A stretch of 64,000 nucleotides of DNA from Corynebacterium curieae (GTDB lineage: Bacteria; Actinomycetota; Actinomycetes; Mycobacteriales; Mycobacteriaceae). Below the pieces are notes generated by a model. The model did no database searches, was not told where the DNA came from, and saw only the letters and a list, made by a program, of their open reading frames with translations. Numbering within the stretch: position 1 is the stretch's first letter; each line of letters opens with the position of its first letter. The position numbers and the translations under genes were made by a program. The stretch lies in assembly GCF_027570035.1 (NCBI RefSeq), contig NZ_JAKMUU010000002.1, positions 1 to 64,000 of the forward strand, given 5' to 3'. This document shows positions 1 to 7,648 of the stretch, one piece after another.

Positions 1-45
1 GGGAGTACTCCTCTGGACTTTATCTGAGGCTAAGCGTTGCTGCTT

Positions 46-1155
46 TTATACCCGGGTCTTGGACGAAAGGAAGTCCCAGACTACCTTTGGGGTATCTGGC
101 TGCCAGAACCACGTGTGGTCTGCGGGTACCTTAACCAGCTGCACGTCCTTTTGGCAGCCGTTAAAGCTCAGCCGCTCCGCGCCGCCCGCCTCGGGGCTGG
201 ATTGGAAGGACATATCGCAACGGTTGCGCTTTAAGTATCCACCAAGCACGGTGCGCACCGGCAGGTAGCCTGCTTCGTGCCGGTCACCGCCCTCATAGGT
301 CATCATTTTATCGTTGACGCCATGCATGATGAGGGTATTCATCGGGGCATCGGCGCAGTTGACCTCGACCGGGTTATAGAAGGCGCCCGAAACCATGGCC
401 ACGGCCGCGAATGTATCCTGCGCGTGGCAGCCGAGCACGGAGGTAAAACCGCCACCATTGGACATGCCCATGGCATAGACGCGGTTGCGATCAACATGGT
501 AATCCTTGTCTACCGCGTCGAGGATGCGCTTGATAAAGCGAATATCTTCACCATCGCGTGTCTTGGCATAAGGGGCTGCTTCCCAAGCGCGCTCGAATCC
601 CTCTGGGTAAACGATGATGGCCTCATTATTAGCTTCGGTAGTCTGCATGCGCGCATAGCCGGAGTAATTTTCTGGGGAGTCTCCCCAACCGCCAAAGCCG
701 AAAAGTACCGGCGCAGCCTTGTCGGGCGAATAATGATTTGGAATGCGCAGCAAGTATCGACGAGTCTTGCCTTCGTGCTCCATCTCTAGCGACTGCATGG
801 AGCCAGGCTTAAACGGAGGATTCGGGTTGATAGTGGTATCCCCCATTTCTGGCCGCGGAGCTGGTTCTGGAAGCGATGATCCGTTTGGAGCTGGCGCTGG
901 TGCCTTATCGTTGCCGCCATCTTCCGCAGGAGCTGGAGTGGATTCCTTTACACCTTCTGGGACTAGGTGGGAACCATCCGGCTGCGGGGTAACAGGTTGT
1001 GCGTCTGCGGGGGCAGGCGCGGGAGCTGGTGCAGGCGCTGGCGCTGGCCCTTGTTGCGCATGGGCAGGATGAGCGCACAGTAGCGCAGCACTGGCTAGCG
1101 CTGCGGAGAGGATTAGGTATAAGGAACGGTGCAGAAACTTAGTAACATTAGCCAC
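46..1155 (-). CDS. secreted PHB-depolymerase-family esterase (LpqC-like)
   Basis: Exported alpha/beta-hydrolase of the polyhydroxybutyrate depolymerase / feruloyl esterase family; the natural substrate cannot be read from sequence. An N-terminal signal peptide ends near AHPAHA. A Pro/Ala-rich linker of about 80 residues follows, including an uninterrupted Ala-Pro repeat, and then the catalytic domain. The nucleophile elbow GMSNGGG lies near residue 230 and a late His in DHTWFW could complete the triad. I chose the GTG at 1155 because TAATTT sits 7 nt upstream, fitting a leaderless transcript; a GTG at 1191 would add 12 residues. It is divergent from the isochorismate synthase gene. The family is clear; the start and substrate are uncertain. 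Confidence 0.8.
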   Translation of the reverse strand: MANVTKFLHRSLYLILSAALASAALLCAHPAHAQQGPAPAPAPAPAPAPADAQPVTPQPDGSHLVPEGVKESTPAPAEDGGNDKAPAPAPNGSSLPEPAPRPEMGDTTINPNPPFKPGSMQSLEMEHEGKTRRYLLRIPNHYSPDKAAPVLFGFGGWGDSPENYSGYARMQTTEANNEAIIVYPEGFERAWEAAPYAKTRDGEDIRFIKRILDAVDKDYHVDRNRVYAMGMSNGGGFTSVLGCHAQDTFAAVAMVSGAFYNPVEVNCADAPMNTLIMHGVNDKMMTYEGGDRHEAGYLPVRTVLGGYLKRNRCDMSFQSSPEAGGAERLSFNGCQKDVQLVKVPADHTWFWQPDTPKVVWDFLSSKTRV

Positions 1156-1255
1156 AACGTTAAAATTAACCACATTGTTCACTTGAGGCACTGTTTACAC
1201 GCCCAGTACACACTGAATTCTGTAAGAAAAGTCCAAGGCATTAAGCTAGATGCTC

Positions 1256-2359
1256 ATGCACGAAGACAGACCAAGCACCGCCCCCGATTTTCTGCTTTCA
1301 CGAGCAACGGGGTCTGTCCGTACCCAAGGTGCGCGCCAAACCTTTACTGACGTTGACGCGGCGATCTCTGCCCTGCGCAACAAAGACGCAACCATGGTAG
1401 TGGGCGCAATCCCCTTCGATTCAGACACACCCGCCGCACTAACGGTACCGGAAAAGATCATTCGGGAAGAAGGACCTCTAGAGCCGCACGCTTACTATCG
1501 CAATCAGACTCTCAAGTCCCGCGTCGTTGGCTTTGATCCGGAACCAGAAGAGCACCTGCGCCGCATGGAAGCAGCCATCGGCACCATCGAGACCTCCAAA
1601 CTGGAGAAGGTAGTCCTAGCCCGCGCCGTAGACATCGAATTCCCAGAGGCTATCGATCCACGGCTTGTGGCGGCCCGACTCATTGATCTCTCCGCCAACC
1701 GCGACGGTTTCATTGCCGATCTCTCCCCCGCCGGGCGCCCAGGCGCGATGTTAGTTGGCTCTTCCCCAGAGGTTTTAATCAAGCGTCAAGGCTCGACTGT
1801 GTCCGCTTTCCCCTTGGCGGGCTCATCACCGCGCCGCGCCACTCCAACAGAGGATCACATCGCCGGCCAAGACCTTTTGCACTCTGCTAAGGACCTCCAC
1901 GAACACGCTTTCGTCGTAGAACATCTCCGCCGAGTGCTCAACCCCCTATGTGAGCGACTGAATATTCCCGATACCCCCCAGCTGATTAGCACCAATGAGA
2001 TGTGGCACTTGGGCACACCCATCACCGGAACACTCAAGGATAAGGACTTGACAGTCCTAGAGCTTGCCCTAGCTACTCACCCCACTCCAGCTATCTGCGG
2101 CACCCCAGCCGAGGCCGCCCAAGCCCTCATTGAGACCGCAGAGACAGATCGCGGATTCTACGCCGGAGCGGTCGGTTGGTGCGATAGCTCGGGAGATGGA
2201 GAATACATGGTGGCCATCCGCTGCGCAGAAGTCGCTGGCGATGGCCTTTCCGCGCGGGCCTGGGCCGGCGGTGGGATTGTGGGCGACTCCAATGCGCAAG
2301 CCGAACTAGAGGAAACCACAGCGAAACTGCAGACAATCCTCCGAGCGCTGAGCCTTTAG
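1256..2359 (+). CDS. menF: isochorismate synthase (MenF/EntC/DhbC family)
   Basis: Converts chorismate to isochorismate, the branch point to menaquinone or to catecholate siderophores. The chorismate-binding domain is recognisable by LEKVVLARAVDIEF, the central GSSPEVLIKRQG, ATHPTPAICGTPAEAA and the C-terminal GWCDSSGDGEYMVAIRCAEV and AGGGIVGDSNAQAELEET. At about 367 residues it matches the short EntC/DhbC type. No other menaquinone or siderophore gene is adjacent, so the pathway is inferred. An ATG at 1250 is also possible; I prefer 1256 because TAAGCT at 1242-1247 then lies 8 nt upstream, as in leaderless corynebacterial genes. Confidence 0.88.
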   Translation: MHEDRPSTAPDFLLSRATGSVRTQGARQTFTDVDAAISALRNKDATMVVGAIPFDSDTPAALTVPEKIIREEGPLEPHAYYRNQTLKSRVVGFDPEPEEHLRRMEAAIGTIETSKLEKVVLARAVDIEFPEAIDPRLVAARLIDLSANRDGFIADLSPAGRPGAMLVGSSPEVLIKRQGSTVSAFPLAGSSPRRATPTEDHIAGQDLLHSAKDLHEHAFVVEHLRRVLNPLCERLNIPDTPQLISTNEMWHLGTPITGTLKDKDLTVLELALATHPTPAICGTPAEAAQALIETAETDRGFYAGAVGWCDSSGDGEYMVAIRCAEVAGDGLSARAWAGGGIVGDSNAQAELEETTAKLQTILRALSL

Positions 2360-2365
2360 CCCACT

Positions 2366-2941
2366 CTAGCCCGCTCGCTTGGCGACGAGAATCACGTCAT
2401 TGCGGTGGTGCGCACCCGCACCCTCGCTCACGTGGCGCGCTCGCCGAGCTAAGGTAATAACCTCTAGCTCGCGCAAATTTTCCGCGAGCCACTCCAGCAT
2501 AGCTAGCTCTGCAGACTCCACCTCGTGATGGACAAAAAGTAGCGTTCCGCCAGGAGCGACCAATCGCTCCAACCTTTGGACCTCTTCCGCTGTAGCTCGC
2601 ACTCCCCCGTAATGGACACTTACTAGGTCAAACGGGGTGTGGCTAAAGCTGCTAAACGTGGCCACCTGCGCTTCGACTCCGCGCTCCCGTGTGCGGGCCA
2701 CGGCTGTTGGGGCGAAGTCTATGCCCAGTACCTGCCAGCCCTGATTCTTCAGCCAGAGCGCATCTGCGCCCTCACCACAACCGATATCGAGAGCGGAGCC
2801 GGGCGTAAGTCCTGCCGTGTAATCGACCAAGGTAGCATTCGGGTTCCCCGACCATACCTGATCGCTGCTACGGTAGCGCTCCTCCATTTCCGCAGAGGTA
2901 GGTACATAGGGGCGGCGATCGTGGGATTCAGAGTTATGCAT
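2366..2941 (-). CDS. class I SAM-dependent methyltransferase
   Basis: Small cytoplasmic methyltransferase of the Methyltransf_25/UbiE-like type with unknown substrate. Motif I is ALDIGCGEGADALWL, followed by the acidic strand end VLGIDFAP and the post-motif region DLVSVHYGGVRA. About 191 residues, a single Rossmann domain. The ATG at 2941 overlaps the 3' end of the upstream fumarylacetoacetate-hydrolase-family gene by 8 nt, so the two are probably cotranscribed and translationally coupled. It converges with the isochorismate synthase gene with only 6 nt between stops. Confidence 0.8.
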   Translation of the reverse strand: MHNSESHDRRPYVPTSAEMEERYRSSDQVWSGNPNATLVDYTAGLTPGSALDIGCGEGADALWLKNQGWQVLGIDFAPTAVARTRERGVEAQVATFSSFSHTPFDLVSVHYGGVRATAEEVQRLERLVAPGGTLLFVHHEVESAELAMLEWLAENLRELEVITLARRARHVSEGAGAHHRNDVILVAKRAG

Positions 2942-3743
2942 GGGCAATGGGGTTTCGGAGGGTGCCTAGGCCTGGAATCTCGATCTCGATGGTATCCCCC
3001 GGCACCATCGGTGCAGTACCGGCTGGGGAACCAGTGGTAATGACATCGCCCGGCAACAAGGTATATGCCGCAGAAATCTCTTCCAAAATGCCACCCATCT
3101 TTACAATCATCTGATCCGTATTGGAATCCTGCTTTTGTTCGCGGGAGCCCTCATGCGTCAGGTAGGCGTTAATCTTTTGATCGTCCAAGTTCAAAGTACT
3201 GAGATCCGTCTCAATCCACGGGCCCAGCGGGCAGAAGGTATCGATGCCCTTGGCTCGCGCCCACTGGCCATCCTTGAACTGCAGGTCGCGGGAGGAAACA
3301 TCGTTACAGATGGTGTAGCCCAGCACGTGGTCCTGCCAATTCTCTGCCTTAATATTCTTAGACGGCTTGGAAATGACCACGGCTAGCTCGCCTTCAAATT
3401 CCACGTTGGTGGCATAGTCAGGGATCTTGATGGCCGCATCCGGCCCGACTACTGCGGTGGATGGTTTGATAAAAATCGTAGGCGGAAGGCTATCCGCAGA
3501 CTTCTTAAAGACCTCTGCGACGTGGTCCGCATAGTTTCGTCCGAGCGCCACCACCTTCGTAGGCAGCGTTGGAGCCAACAGGCGAACCTCATTCATCTTC
3601 CACTCTCGGCCGGTCGGCTCTGGCGGAGTGAATGGCGTGCCCGCGATTTCTTTTGCTACCAAGTCTTCCATCGGGGCGTCCTTTGGCCCGTCAATGATGG
3701 CAAAACAGATTCCTTCTGGGTGTGCAATTCGTCCTAAACGCAT
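2934..3743 (-). CDS. fumarylacetoacetate hydrolase family protein
   Basis: Cytoplasmic member of the FAH/HpcE superfamily, metal-dependent hydrolases, decarboxylases or isomerases of small keto acids (acylpyruvase, oxaloacetate decarboxylase and similar). Seen: the GRNYADH segment, the metal-binding FEGELAVVI, NDVSSRDLQ and the C-terminal LLPGDVITTGSPAG. About 269 residues, normal for the family. The ATG at 3743 follows a TAGAAT -10 box by 7 nt, giving a leaderless start; a longer TTG/GTG-type extension to 3761 is less likely. The methyltransferase gene follows with an 8-nt overlap. The exact reaction cannot be assigned. Confidence 0.85.
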   Translation of the reverse strand: MRLGRIAHPEGICFAIIDGPKDAPMEDLVAKEIAGTPFTPPEPTGREWKMNEVRLLAPTLPTKVVALGRNYADHVAEVFKKSADSLPPTIFIKPSTAVVGPDAAIKIPDYATNVEFEGELAVVISKPSKNIKAENWQDHVLGYTICNDVSSRDLQFKDGQWARAKGIDTFCPLGPWIETDLSTLNLDDQKINAYLTHEGSREQKQDSNTDQMIVKMGGILEEISAAYTLLPGDVITTGSPAGTAPMVPGDTIEIEIPGLGTLRNPIAHA

Positions 3744-3954
3744 AGCGGCTATTCTACTCAATTGCCACCTTTACACGTATGCAAAGGATGTGATGTTAAT
3801 TAGTTAATTTAAGTAAATTGTATGGATGCTACGGTGGTGACCCTGAGGGTCGGTTCACCCTGGGGCGTCGGCAAGCGCACTGCGCACAACACAAAATGGC
3901 CACCGCACCCCTCCCTAGGGTAATCGCAGAACATCGCCCCTATAAAACGGAGTT
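3744..3954. other. noncoding spacer between leuB and FAH-family gene
   Basis: About 210 nt without a supported gene. It holds the FAH-family promoter, an AT-rich tract and a 13-bp palindrome, GACCCTGAGGGTC at 3839-3851. No T-tailed hairpin follows leuB here. Confidence 0.4.
3750..3757 (-). promoter_or_regulatory. -10 box of the FAH-family gene
   Basis: TAGAAT on the minus strand (3751-3756) lies 7 nt before the ATG at 3743, so transcription should start at or next to the start codon. No convincing -35 was found; an AT-rich stretch lies further upstream at about 3795-3825. Confidence 0.5.
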
Positions 3955-4974
3955 CTATCCTGCCAGAATGCCGGCGATTCGGTCACCTACTTCAGAGGTC
4001 TTAATCGGCGCACCTCCCCGCTGCGCTACATCCTGGGCCACTGCGTCCTCAATCCGTTGTGCATTTTCTTTGTCGCCAACGTGACGCAGGAGCATTGCCG
4101 CGGACAAGATGGCCGCTGTAGGATCTGCGATTCCTTGGCCTGCAATATCTGGCGCAGAACCATGAACCGGCTCAAACATGGAGGGATTTGCGCCAGACGC
4201 ATCGATATTTCCGGAAGCAGCGAGACCGATGCCACCAGTTACCGCGCCGGCAAGATCTGTAAGGATGTCTCCAAAGAGGTTATCGGTAACAATAACGTCA
4301 TAGCGTTCCGGATCAGTGACCATATATATCGTGGCCGCGTCAATATGCTGGTAATCCACCTGTACATCCGGAAACTCGGTTGATACCTCATCGACCGTGC
4401 GCTGCCACAGACCTCCAGCATTGACCAAAACATTGGTCTTGTGGACCAAAGTCAGGCGCTTCCGACGCTGCTCCGCTCGAGCAAAGGCATCACGCACCAC
4501 TCTCTCCACGCCAAAACGAGTATTTTGTGATACCTCACTTGCCACCTCATGCGCGCTGCCTTCTCGTAATGTGCCGCCATTTCCGCAGTACAGGCCCTCG
4601 GTCCCTTCGCGCACCACCACAAAATCAATGTCACCCGGTTCAGCCAACGGCGAAGAAGCGGTGGGATATAGCTTGGACGGACGCAGGTTCACATGGTGAT
4701 CCAACGCAAACCTCATCTTGAGCAAAAGCCCTCGTTCCAATACGCCCGGAGCTACCTTTCCCGGTGCTCCAATTGCCCCCAATAAAATGGCATCATGCTC
4801 GCGCAGGCTGGCTAAATCCGCATCCGTAAGAAGCTCTCCATTGCGCAGGTATCGTCGCGCGCCGAGGTCATATTCAGTGGTTTCAATATCGGAACGAACA
4901 GCCTGCAGTACTTTGAGGGCTTCCGCCGTCACCTCAGGCCCGATTCCATCTCCACCAATCACAGCAAGTTTCAT
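3955..4974 (-). CDS. leuB: 3-isopropylmalate dehydrogenase
   Basis: Third leucine-specific step: NAD-dependent oxidative decarboxylation of 3-isopropylmalate to 2-ketoisocaproate. The N-terminus [15 protein letters not shown] is diagnostic; the Mg-binding [14 protein letters not shown] and the C-terminal [18 protein letters not shown] are present. The start at 4974 matches the family N-terminus and has AAAGGA about 8 nt upstream; an ATG extension to 5022 would run into the spacer. At 339 residues it is full length. It lies downstream of serA in the same orientation but is separated from it by a strong terminator, so it probably has its own promoter in 4975-5029. Confidence 0.96.
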   Translation of the reverse strand: MKLAVIGGDGIGPEVTAEALKVLQAVRSDIETTEYDLGARRYLRNGELLTDADLASLREHDAILLGAIGAPGKVAPGVLERGLLLKMRFALDHHVNLRPSKLYPTASSPLAEPGDIDFVVVREGTEGLYCGNGGTLREGSAHEVASEVSQNTRFGVERVVRDAFARAEQRRKRLTLVHKTNVLVNAGGLWQRTVDEVSTEFPDVQVDYQHIDAATIYMVTDPERYDVIVTDNLFGDILTDLAGAVTGGIGLAASGNIDASGANPSMFEPVHGSAPDIAGQGIADPTAAILSAAMLLRHVGDKENAQRIEDAVAQDVAQRGGAPIKTSEVGDRIAGILAG

Positions 4975-5029
4975 TATGTAGGATTCCTTTCTCACAGAGT
5001 GGATATTTACCCACCCTACCAAAAGGAAA

Positions 5030-5063
5030 CCGCGCAGCGCAGGGAATTACCTGCGCTGCGCGG
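5030..5063 (-). terminator. rho-independent terminator after serA
   Basis: Perfect 14-bp stem CCGCGCAGCGCAGG with a 6-nt loop, followed on the minus strand by a T-rich tail. It ends serA transcription before leuB. Confidence 0.85.
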
Positions 5064-5092
5064 GAACGGCTTCGCACTTTCTGCAAGAGAGC

Positions 5093-6679
5093 CTATGCGT
5101 CCATATCTAACTGTTCACACTCCGCCCCTAATGCCCCATTGATTTCTTCGATGAGCTGCTCCGGCACCACAGTCTCCACGCGCAGAATCAATACTGCATC
5201 GGACTCCTGCTTGCCATAGGTCAGAGCCGCTGCCACGATATTGATGCCAGCCGCGCCCAACTTGGTACCCACGGTTCCCAATGCTCCAGGAGCATCCGCA
5301 TAACGGAAAAAGAGGTTTCGGCCAGTAGCACGCATATCGACGCCACGGCCGTTAATACGGATGAATTTTTCGGTCCCATCGATGCCGATAAGCGCACCGG
5401 TTAGCGAAGACGTCTCGCCGTCGGCGCCAATCACCTTGACCTGCAAAGAGGAGTGGTGCCCCTTGGATTCCGCGTTGGTAGATACTTCCACTTCTACCCC
5501 ACGGCTCTGCGCAATCTGCATTGCATTAACAAAGGTCACCGGTTCAGAGGTCACACCGCTAAACAGGCCGCGAACGGCAGAAAGCCCCAAGACTTCCACG
5601 TCTTCCGCCGAAAGCTCACCGCATGCCTCTACTTCTACAGCAACGGGTGCCTGGCCCAACAGGCGACCAGCCGTAAGGCCCAGTTTGCGCGCAAGATCCA
5701 ACCAGCCAGAAACCTCTTCCCCTACAGTGCCGCCAGAGACGTTTACCGCATCCGGGACAAACTCCCCAGACAAGGCTTTGAGCACGGAAGCCGCTACATC
5801 GGTTCCCGCACGGTCTTGTGCCTCTACAGTGGATGCTCCCAGATGTGGCGACACGGTAACCTGCGGCAGCTGGAACAGCGGGGAGTCCGTACATGGCTCC
5901 GTGGCATAAACATCGAAGCCAGCACCGCGATGATGTCCAGACTCAATAGATTCAGCTAAAGCAGCCTCGTCTACCAGCCCACCACGGGCAGCATTAATCA
6001 AGATCTGACCCTTTTTAGCCTTAGCCAGCAAGTCTTTATCAAACATGCCGGCAGTCTCCGGAGTCTTAGGCAAATGAATGGTCACGAAATCGGACCGAGA
6101 CATGAGCTCTTCCAGCTCCACCAGCTCTACCCCAAGCGCCGCCGCGCGCGCCGGATTCGCATAGGGATCATGAGCAATGATGGTGGTTTCGAAAGACTTT
6201 AAACGTTGCGCAAAAAGTTGGCCGATGTGCCCAAACCCGACGATTCCAACTGTCTTACCGTATACCTCTACACCTTTGAACGACGAGCGCTTCCACTCTC
6301 CCTGCCGCAGAGACTGGTCAGCCGCCGGTACTTGGCGCGCCGTAGCCAATAGCAGCGCAATAGCCTGTTCACACGCGGAGTGGATATTCGAGGTGGGCGC
6401 ATTGACAACCATTACGCCCTTTTCCGTCGCCGCTGGGATATCCACGTTATCCAAGCCCACACCGGCACGGCCTACAATCTTTAGGTTTGGGGCTGCTTCT
6501 AATACTTCTGCGTCCACGGTTGTGGCAGAACGCACCAGTAATGCCTCCGCATCAGGAACCGCAGCGAGCAGCTCCTCTCGATTGGGCCCGTCTACCCAAC
6601 GGACGTCGACAGAATCCCCCAGAGCCGTAACTGTAGATTGAGCTAATTTATCGGCGATAAGAACTACCGGCTTCGACAT
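5093..6679 (-). CDS. serA: D-3-phosphoglycerate dehydrogenase
   Basis: First step of serine synthesis: 3-phosphoglycerate to 3-phosphohydroxypyruvate with NAD. It is the long actinobacterial form of 528 residues: substrate domain, NAD domain with VGIVGFGHIGQLFAQRL, catalytic region with NAARGGLVDEAAL and SPHLGASTVEAQ, then an allosteric-substrate-binding domain and a C-terminal ACT domain (from about residue 455), which in this class mediates serine feedback inhibition. AAAGGAAG lies just before the ATG. A palindrome in the upstream region may be an operator. Transcription ends at the hairpin at 5030-5063. Confidence 0.97.
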   Translation of the reverse strand: MSKPVVLIADKLAQSTVTALGDSVDVRWVDGPNREELLAAVPDAEALLVRSATTVDAEVLEAAPNLKIVGRAGVGLDNVDIPAATEKGVMVVNAPTSNIHSACEQAIALLLATARQVPAADQSLRQGEWKRSSFKGVEVYGKTVGIVGFGHIGQLFAQRLKSFETTIIAHDPYANPARAAALGVELVELEELMSRSDFVTIHLPKTPETAGMFDKDLLAKAKKGQILINAARGGLVDEAALAESIESGHHRGAGFDVYATEPCTDSPLFQLPQVTVSPHLGASTVEAQDRAGTDVAASVLKALSGEFVPDAVNVSGGTVGEEVSGWLDLARKLGLTAGRLLGQAPVAVEVEACGELSAEDVEVLGLSAVRGLFSGVTSEPVTFVNAMQIAQSRGVEVEVSTNAESKGHHSSLQVKVIGADGETSSLTGALIGIDGTEKFIRINGRGVDMRATGRNLFFRYADAPGALGTVGTKLGAAGINIVAAALTYGKQESDAVLILRVETVVPEQLIEEINGALGAECEQLDMDA

Positions 6680-6694
6680 ATCTTCCTTTACATA

Positions 6695-6727
6695 ACTGTA
6701 GTGCGGTTCACGCGAGTAGTTCGCGTG
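6695..6727 (-). promoter_or_regulatory. serA promoter region with palindrome
   Basis: CACGCGA-GTAGT-TCGCGTG at 6709-6727 is a perfect 7-bp inverted repeat just upstream of a candidate -10, TACAGT (6695-6700 on the minus strand). No T-run follows, so an operator is more likely than a terminator of the preceding lipoprotein gene. Confidence 0.45.
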
Positions 6728-6742
6728 TCAAGGAAGTGTAGT

Positions 6743-7648
6743 TCAGCTAGGGGTGCCTTGCTTGATTTTCGCCTTAAATTCTTTCACTCGACCGAATTCC
6801 GGGCCGAGAGCCACCAATGCACCTTCTTCTAAGCCAGCAACGGCCGCCATACTGTGCTTATCTTCTAGCGGATCTGCTGTCGGCATCACCAAGACTTTGC
6901 CACCATAAGCTGCAGCCGTAATGACATTAGCGATTGGGCTATTTTTCGTCGCTACGATATTCGGCGCCATCTGTCCGTCCCTTCGAGACTGAGCCGGAAC
7001 AGCTCTCTTCTTCTCCTCGCTGCCTTCAGGCTCTCCCTCATACGGCACCCAAGCCGGACGCAGCTCCACTTGAGGAGTCTTATCCAATCGTGCGATATCT
7101 TTAACCATTTGTTCTGGGGAAGCTACCACTTTGGAGCCATACTGAAAGGCTGTGAACTCCCCTAAAGCTTTATGTGTTCCCGGGTCCTTAATCACGTCAA
7201 ATTCCCCAGACGTCTCCGTCCAAGGAACATCGCCGATGACTACCAGGCGCCGCACACCAAGATCCGTTAAAAGCTTATGAATCTCCAGACGCTTATCATC
7301 TTGGTACTGAATTGCAGGCAGGTGTTGATTTACCGCGAGCGTCGCCGCCCGCAATTTAGATTCATCGTCTGCGGCAAAGAGAACTAGTGAATCCGAGTCT
7401 TTAAAAAACAGGCGGCTAGCCTCAATTCCAGTGGCGTCATTTATGATGACAAACTTGCCGTCAAAATTCGGGTCAATAAGCCGGTTCTGGTTCTCCGCTT
7501 TAGCCTTGTTGAGGTCAATTTCTGACTCCGCCATATCAGACAATCCTCGTCTGACCAGTTTGGACTCTGTAAACGAGGTGCCACAGGCAGATAGCAATAG
7601 TGATGCAACAATTACTGTGGCAGCAGACCGCACAGATTTAGCGATCAA
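6743..7648 (-). CDS. lipoprotein resembling cell-wall-binding repeat proteins
   Basis: Predicted surface lipoprotein: a short basic N-terminus, a hydrophobic stretch and the lipobox LLLSAC, with Cys as the acylation site. The body has two alpha/beta segments (DSLVLFAADDESKLRAATLA ... RLVVIGDVPW and GGKVLVMPTADPLEDKHSMA ... GALVALGPEFG) that resemble the cell-wall-binding-2 repeat fold; this is a resemblance, not a firm match. I chose the TTG at 7648: it has AGGAAGG upstream, gives an ideal signal peptide and overlaps the DUF262 gene by only 11 nt. An ATG at 7696 would add 16 residues and a 59-nt overlap. It looks translationally coupled to the DUF262 gene. Confidence 0.65.
   Translation of the reverse strand: MIAKSVRSAATVIVASLLLSACGTSFTESKLVRRGLSDMAESEIDLNKAKAENQNRLIDPNFDGKFVIINDATGIEASRLFFKDSDSLVLFAADDESKLRAATLAVNQHLPAIQYQDDKRLEIHKLLTDLGVRRLVVIGDVPWTETSGEFDVIKDPGTHKALGEFTAFQYGSKVVASPEQMVKDIARLDKTPQVELRPAWVPYEGEPEGSEEKKRAVPAQSRRDGQMAPNIVATKNSPIANVITAAAYGGKVLVMPTADPLEDKHSMAAVAGLEEGALVALGPEFGRVKEFKAKIKQGTPS

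Noticed and set aside
980..1060. Short tandem GCTGGTGC-like repeats as a microsatellite or CRISPR-like element
   Set aside because: They encode the Ala-Pro linker of the secreted esterase and lack CRISPR spacing.
3839..3851. Palindrome GACCCTGAGGGTC as a leuB terminator
   Set aside because: It is about 105 nt past the stop, has short arms and no T-run on the minus strand.
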